Assembly: GCA_937961295.1 (NCBI GenBank)
Contig: CALGOK010000088.1
Span: 1-10,546, forward strand
Direction: 5' to 3'
Length of the DNA: 10,546 nucleotides
DNA from: an uncultured Gemmatimonadota bacterium
GTDB lineage: Bacteria > Gemmatimonadota > Gemmatimonadetes > Gemmatimonadales > GWC2-71-9
This document shows, in pieces, positions 7,497-10,546 of this stretch (the stretch's first letter is position 1; the number at the start of each line of letters is the position of its first letter). A program made the translations under genes and the position numbers. The notes beneath the pieces were generated by a model. The model was given only the letters and a program-made list of their open reading frames with translations, searched no databases and had not been told where the DNA came from.

Positions 7497-7955
7497 GTGA
7501 CGGGGTTCGCGGCTCGCCGCCTCCCGGCGGTATCCGCCGGCGACGAGCGGTTCCAGCTCGAGTTGCCGACCAACCTCGCGCGGGTCGGCGAGGCCGTCGA
7601 GGCGGTGATCGACTGCTGCCGCGTGCACGGCCCGCTCGACGGGCGCGCCCGCTTCCGCCTCCGCACCGTTGCCGCCGAGGCGATCGCCAACGCGATGTGC
7701 TACGGCAACCGCAACGACCCGACACGGCAGGTGATCGTGGCGGTGGAAGTCGGCTTCGAGCGGATCCGGATCACCGTGACCGACGAGGGCGACGGCTTCG
7801 ACCCCGCCCGGGTGCGCGACATGGCCGATTTCACCGAGGCCGAGTGCCACGAGGCCACCAGCGGGCGCGGGCTGTTCATGATCCGGCGCCTGGCCGAGCA
7901 GGTGGGCTTCAACGAGCGGGGGAATGCGATCTGGATGACCTTGCCCCGACACTGA
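7497..7955 (+). CDS. Anti-sigma factor serine/threonine kinase, RsbW/SpoIIAB-like (HATPase)
   Basis: A 152-residue GHKL-type ATPase of the anti-sigma kinase class, expected to phosphorylate the STAS protein encoded 4 bases upstream and to sequester a sigma factor or other partner. The ATP-binding boxes are intact: N-box E61-A-I-A-N65, G1 box DEGDGF (D96-F101) and G2 box SGRGLF (S122-F127). After the N-box it reads CYGNRNDP; B. subtilis RsbW/SpoIIAB have His-Ala there. The protein is soluble with no membrane segment. It starts at GTG 7497 and ends before a CTGA junction with the phosphatase gene. The real partner is unknown because no sigma factor gene lies within the window, and some family members control non-sigma targets. 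Confidence 0.92.
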   Translation: MTGFAARRLPAVSAGDERFQLELPTNLARVGEAVEAVIDCCRVHGPLDGRARFRLRTVAAEAIANAMCYGNRNDPTRQVIVAVEVGFERIRITVTDEGDGFDPARVRDMADFTEAECHEATSGRGLFMIRRLAEQVGFNERGNAIWMTLPRH

Positions 7956-7972
7956 GCACCCTCCGCGGCCTG

Positions 7973-9481
7973 GTGCCGCACCTGGGGACGCTCGCCGGGG
8001 CGACGGTCCGGCTCTGGCGCCTCGAGGGAGCCTCGTGGCGATTGCTGGCCGGGCCCGAGGCGGCCGCTCCCCGCGCGCCGCGCTCCCCCGGCCAGCAGGC
8101 CGCCGCGTTCGTCGCCATCCCGTCCGCCAGTGACCACTACCTCGAGGTCGTCCCGCTTCGCGATCGGAGTGCCGACGAGCTGGCCGCCGTGCTGCTGCCG
8201 CTGGTCGAGGAGGTGATCCAGTCCGACCACAACGTCGCCGCGCTCACCGACGAGCTCGCCGCCCGCTACGAGGAGATCGACCTGCTCTACTCGATCGGGG
8301 AGATGCTCGGTCGGGCGCAGTCGGTGGAGGGGGTGGCCAGCCACATGCTCCGCGAACTGAGCGCGGTGACCGGCGCCAGGCGTGCGGGGCTTCGCGTGCT
8401 CGACGAGGACGATGGGCTGCTCCGTCTGGTGGCGCTGGTGGGCGAAGGCGAGGGCGACATCCCGCCCGCGATTCCGATCGACGCACCGGACGACGTGGTG
8501 ATCGCGCGGGCGTGGCGCACCGGCCGCGTGGAGACCGGCGCCCAGCCGGAATGGGTGGCGGGTGAGGTGCTGGCGGTGCCGATCATCTACGCGGCGAGCG
8601 GGAAGCCCTCCCGCGTCGTCGGCACCCTTGCCCTCGCCGATCGCGCGGGTGGCGGGTCGTTCACGCGAGAGGAGACCAAGCTCCTCGCCGCCGTGGCGAC
8701 ACAGGTGGGTGCCGCGCTGGAGAACGCCCGGCTGGTCGCCGCCGAGCGCGAGCAGCTCCGCGTGGCCCGGGAGCTCGAGCTCGCCCACGACCTCCAGATG
8801 AAGCTGATGCCCACGCCGGCGGTGCTCGACGGCGAGGCCGAGGTGGCGATCCACAGCGTGCCGGCCGAATCGCTGGGGGGCGATTTCTACACCTTCGCGC
8901 GGCTGGGGAACGGCTGTGTGGGGGTGATGGTCGGCGACGTGTCGTCGCATGGGTTCTCGGCCGCGCTCATCGCCGCGCAGGTGATGGCCGCTGCCGGCAT
9001 CCACGTGCGCGCCGACGTTCCCCCCGAGGCCACGCTCGCACTCCTCCGCCAGGCGCTCGAGGACGAGTTGGCCAGCACCGAGATGTACCTGTCGCTCGTG
9101 TACGCGATGTTCGACCGCGAAGCCGGTCGGCTCTCCTGGAGCAACGCCGGCCACCCGTACGCGTTCCGGGTGCCGAGCGCTGGGCCGGTGGTCCGTCTCG
9201 ACGCCACGGCGCCGCCGCTCGGCCTGGTCGAGCGCGACGACTTCGGCCATGCCGAGTGTGATTGGGTGTTCGGCGAGGACCTGCTCGTCCTGTGCACCGA
9301 CGGCCTGACGGATGCGACCCGAAGTGACGGCGAGCGCTACGGTGTCGATCGCCTGGTCGCGCGCCTGGCGTCCGGACGCCAGCTTGACCCGGTGGAGCTG
9401 CTCGCGCATGTCCTTGCCGATCTCGGCGCGTTCGGCGCCGACCCCGCGGACGATGCCACGCTGCTCGTGATCCGGGCCTGA
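7973..9481 (+). CDS. GAF-domain PP2C-type serine phosphatase, RsbU-like
   Basis: Predicted to dephosphorylate the STAS protein and thereby reactivate it, opposing the kinase encoded upstream. From GTG 7973 it has 502 residues. Residues 1-90 are an unassigned segment with a Pro/Ala-rich break near 30-45. A helix (about 70-103) leads into a GAF sensor domain (about 106-254: LLYSIGEMLGR to ENARL). A signalling helix (255-285, ELELAHDLQMKLMP) is followed by a SpoIIE/PP2C domain (286-502). Metal-binding acids are intact: GGDF (D304), GDVSSHG (D322), TDG (D443) and DD (D493-D494); NAGHP and PPLGL are also present. There are no transmembrane helices, so it is a cytoplasmic sensor with unknown ligand. 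The alternative start CTG 7952 overlaps the kinase stop as CTGA and adds 7 residues. Neither start has a clear Shine-Dalgarno. Confidence 0.9.
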   Translation: MPHLGTLAGATVRLWRLEGASWRLLAGPEAAAPRAPRSPGQQAAAFVAIPSASDHYLEVVPLRDRSADELAAVLLPLVEEVIQSDHNVAALTDELAARYEEIDLLYSIGEMLGRAQSVEGVASHMLRELSAVTGARRAGLRVLDEDDGLLRLVALVGEGEGDIPPAIPIDAPDDVVIARAWRTGRVETGAQPEWVAGEVLAVPIIYAASGKPSRVVGTLALADRAGGGSFTREETKLLAAVATQVGAALENARLVAAEREQLRVARELELAHDLQMKLMPTPAVLDGEAEVAIHSVPAESLGGDFYTFARLGNGCVGVMVGDVSSHGFSAALIAAQVMAAAGIHVRADVPPEATLALLRQALEDELASTEMYLSLVYAMFDREAGRLSWSNAGHPYAFRVPSAGPVVRLDATAPPLGLVERDDFGHAECDWVFGEDLLVLCTDGLTDATRSDGERYGVDRLVARLASGRQLDPVELLAHVLADLGAFGADPADDATLLVIRA

Positions 9482-9483
9482 GC

Positions 9484-10284
9484 GTGAGGGCCCGCAAGGG
9501 ACTCGGCCAGCACTTCCTCACCGATCGCTCGCTCCTGGCGCGGATTGCCGCTGCCAGCGGGGCCTCCGCAGGCGACGTGGTGCTGGAGGTCGGTCCGGGG
9601 CCGGGCGGGCTCACGGCTGCGTTGCTGGAGCGCGGCACCACCGTCGTGGCCATCGAGCGCGACCCGCGCATGGCGAGCCTCCTGACACGCGAGTTCCGCG
9701 ACCGGCCGTTCGTGCTGGTCGAGGGCGATGCGCTGGAGCTCGACTGGGCCCGGCTCGTCGCACCGTGGACCACGCAGGGTGCCACCTGGCGCGTGGTCGG
9801 GAACATCCCCTACTACATCACGTCGCCGCTGCTCGAGAAGGCGCTCACGCCACCGCTGCCCGCGTCGGTCACGTTCCTGGTGCAGGAGGAAGTCGCCAGG
9901 CGACTCGCGGCATCGGCCGGCGACGACGACTACGGCGCGTTGACGGTGGGAATCGCCGCCGCGGCGCGCGCGGAGCTGGCGATGCGGATCGGACGCGGGG
10001 CATTCTCGCCGCCGCCCAAGGTCGACTCCGCGGTGGTGCATCTCGTGCCGCACGAGATCCCGCCGATCGCACCCCAGCGCGTTGTCGATCTCCGGCGGCT
10101 GGTGGTGTCGCTCTTCTCGTATCGCCGCAAGCGGATGCAGCGGGTGCTCCGCGAAGCGACCGGGGTCTCCGCCGAGGTCGCGGCGTCGCTGCTCGCCGCG
10201 GCGCGGATCGACCCCGACGTGCGGCCCGAAGTGGTGACGCTGGAGCAGTTCGTGGCGCTGCTCGACGCGATGGACTCGGTGTAG
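9484..10284 (+). CDS. rsmA: 16S rRNA (adenine(1518)-N6/adenine(1519)-N6)-dimethyltransferase
   Basis: RsmA (KsgA) dimethylates A1518 and A1519 in the 3' terminal helix of 16S rRNA late in 30S assembly. The 266 residues match the family throughout: KGLGQHFLTD at the N-terminus (K5-D14), AdoMet motif I VLEVGPGPGGLT (E35 to T44), the acidic AIERDP loop (E58), catalytic NIPYY (N107-Y111), and FSPPPKVDSAV followed by the C-terminal helical domain with SYRRKRMQ. The start is GTG 9484, two bases after the phosphatase stop. A CTG at 9478 is in frame two codons upstream but not needed. This is the second 16S rRNA methyltransferase in the operon after rsmD. The TAG stop at 10282 is normal for the family, so the gene looks complete. 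Confidence 0.97.
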   Translation: MRARKGLGQHFLTDRSLLARIAAASGASAGDVVLEVGPGPGGLTAALLERGTTVVAIERDPRMASLLTREFRDRPFVLVEGDALELDWARLVAPWTTQGATWRVVGNIPYYITSPLLEKALTPPLPASVTFLVQEEVARRLAASAGDDDYGALTVGIAAAARAELAMRIGRGAFSPPPKVDSAVVHLVPHEIPPIAPQRVVDLRRLVVSLFSYRRKRMQRVLREATGVSAEVAASLLAAARIDPDVRPEVVTLEQFVALLDAMDSV

Positions 10285-10290
10285 GCCGCG

Positions 10291-10546
10291 GTGGCAGGTT
10301 CGCTAAGGGGCGACCGTGGGCGCGGTGCCCCCGCCGCATTCCCGGACGCGATCCCCCCGCCGCGCGCCGCAGGCGCGCAGGCCGCAGACCCGCTGTGGCG
10401 GATGCCGTTCCACGCGCCCTACGAGAAGATGATCGAACCGGGCATCGCCGATCTCGACAACGCGCCGTCGGGCGGGTTCGCCGGATCGATCACGGCGGCC
10501 CTGTTCCTGCGCCGGTTTGTCACCGAAACGCCGCGCTATCTGCATT
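10291..10546 (+). CDS. C-terminal fragment of an M17 leucyl aminopeptidase (N-terminal and catalytic core missing; runs off window)
   Basis: After the rsmA stop the same frame stays open to the window edge. From about 10387 it reads DPLWRMPFHAPYEKMIEPG, then IADLDNAPSGGFAGSITAAL and FLRRFVTETPRYLH. This is the distal end of the M17 peptidase domain (W-R-x-P, AD..N, GG..GSITAALFL), closest in style to the PepB-like leucyl aminopeptidases common in alphaproteobacteria. A full M17 protein is about 450-500 aa, and the metal- and bicarbonate-binding core (NTDAEGR region) would lie upstream, where rsmA stands instead. GTG 10291 is the only plausible early start and has no ribosome site. Residues before DPLW are Arg/Pro/Ala-rich and only vaguely like the family. 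Codon choice is slightly less GC3-rich than in the neighbours. It is either a truncated remnant or an assembly or recombination junction. The family call is confident; a functional gene is doubtful. Confidence 0.6.
   Translation, partial: MAGSLRGDRGRGAPAAFPDAIPPPRAAGAQAADPLWRMPFHAPYEKMIEPGIADLDNAPSGGFAGSITAALFLRRFVTETPRYLH
10362..10378 (+). repeat. GC-only inverted repeat (hairpin) downstream of rsmA
   Basis: A perfect 7-bp stem, GCGCGCC and GGCGCGC, around the 3-base loop GCA. It lies 78 bases after the rsmA stop and has no T-run after it, so it is not a canonical intrinsic terminator. It falls inside the open frame of the aminopeptidase fragment and right before its clear homology starts. 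It may weakly terminate transcription or may be chance in GC-rich DNA. Confidence 0.35.

Noticed and set aside
7700..9409. Minus-strand open frame of 569 codons opposite the kinase and phosphatase genes
   Set aside because: Same codon-bias artefact; it spans two real genes and shows no recognisable protein features.
9478..9483. CTG start for rsmA overlapping the phosphatase stop
   Set aside because: A GTG two codons downstream gives the normal family N-terminus, so an unusual start is unnecessary.
10362..10378. Intrinsic terminator for the operon
   Set aside because: The stem is perfect but short, lacks a downstream T-run and lies inside an open frame, so I list it only as an inverted repeat.
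1..10546. Defence system, CRISPR array, mobile element, tRNA or rRNA gene
   Set aside because: No repeat-spacer pattern, transposase or integrase motif, cloverleaf-like sequence or defence-family domain was seen; all coding space is taken by housekeeping and partner-switch genes.

Overview
The window is a very GC-rich stretch (roughly 70% by eye) in which every recognisable gene lies on the + strand. The genes are packed with overlaps or gaps of no more than about 17 bases from position 1 to 10284, so it reads as one long operon. The mix of genes, the DnaG zinc-ribbon variant, the style of the GAF/SpoIIE phosphatase and the base composition suggest a member of the Gemmatimonadota or a related environmental phylum. 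This is an inference from protein style. There is no rRNA or marker search behind it.

Layout. Positions 1-949 hold the 3' part of mutS2 (end of the ATPase region, coiled coil, SH3/KOW-like segment, Smr domain). Then come dnaG (949-2769, primase), a coiled-coil C4 zinc-ribbon protein (2776-3492), recJ (start debatable, end 5210), rsmD (5207-5725), coaD (5722-6204) and pta (6201-7151). A three-gene partner-switching module follows: an RsbV/SpoIIAA-type STAS anti-anti-sigma factor (7157-7492), an RsbW/SpoIIAB-type kinase (7497-7955) and an RsbU-type GAF-PP2C phosphatase (about 7973-9481). rsmA/ksgA (9484-10284) comes next. From about 10291 to the window end an open frame carries only the C-terminal end of a leucyl aminopeptidase (family M17), without the catalytic core.

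How the genes fit together. The first block is DNA maintenance (MutS2, DnaG, RecJ). The middle block covers rRNA modification and CoA/acetyl-CoA metabolism (RsmD, CoaD, Pta). The signalling block has a kinase, its STAS substrate and the opposing phosphatase, all with intact active-site motifs, but no sigma factor gene is adjacent. The second 16S rRNA methyltransferase gene (rsmA) follows directly. Several junctions are ATGA/GTGA stop-start overlaps, typical of translational coupling. At recJ, and possibly rsbU, the equivalent junction is CTGA, which raises the possibility of CTG start codons.

No tRNA, rRNA, CRISPR array, insertion sequence or clear promoter was seen, and there is no gene-free stretch over 300 bases. 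Most of the window is ordinary housekeeping. The points worth a second look are the partner-switch module embedded in it, the start codon of recJ, and the abrupt appearance of an orphan aminopeptidase tail just after rsmA.
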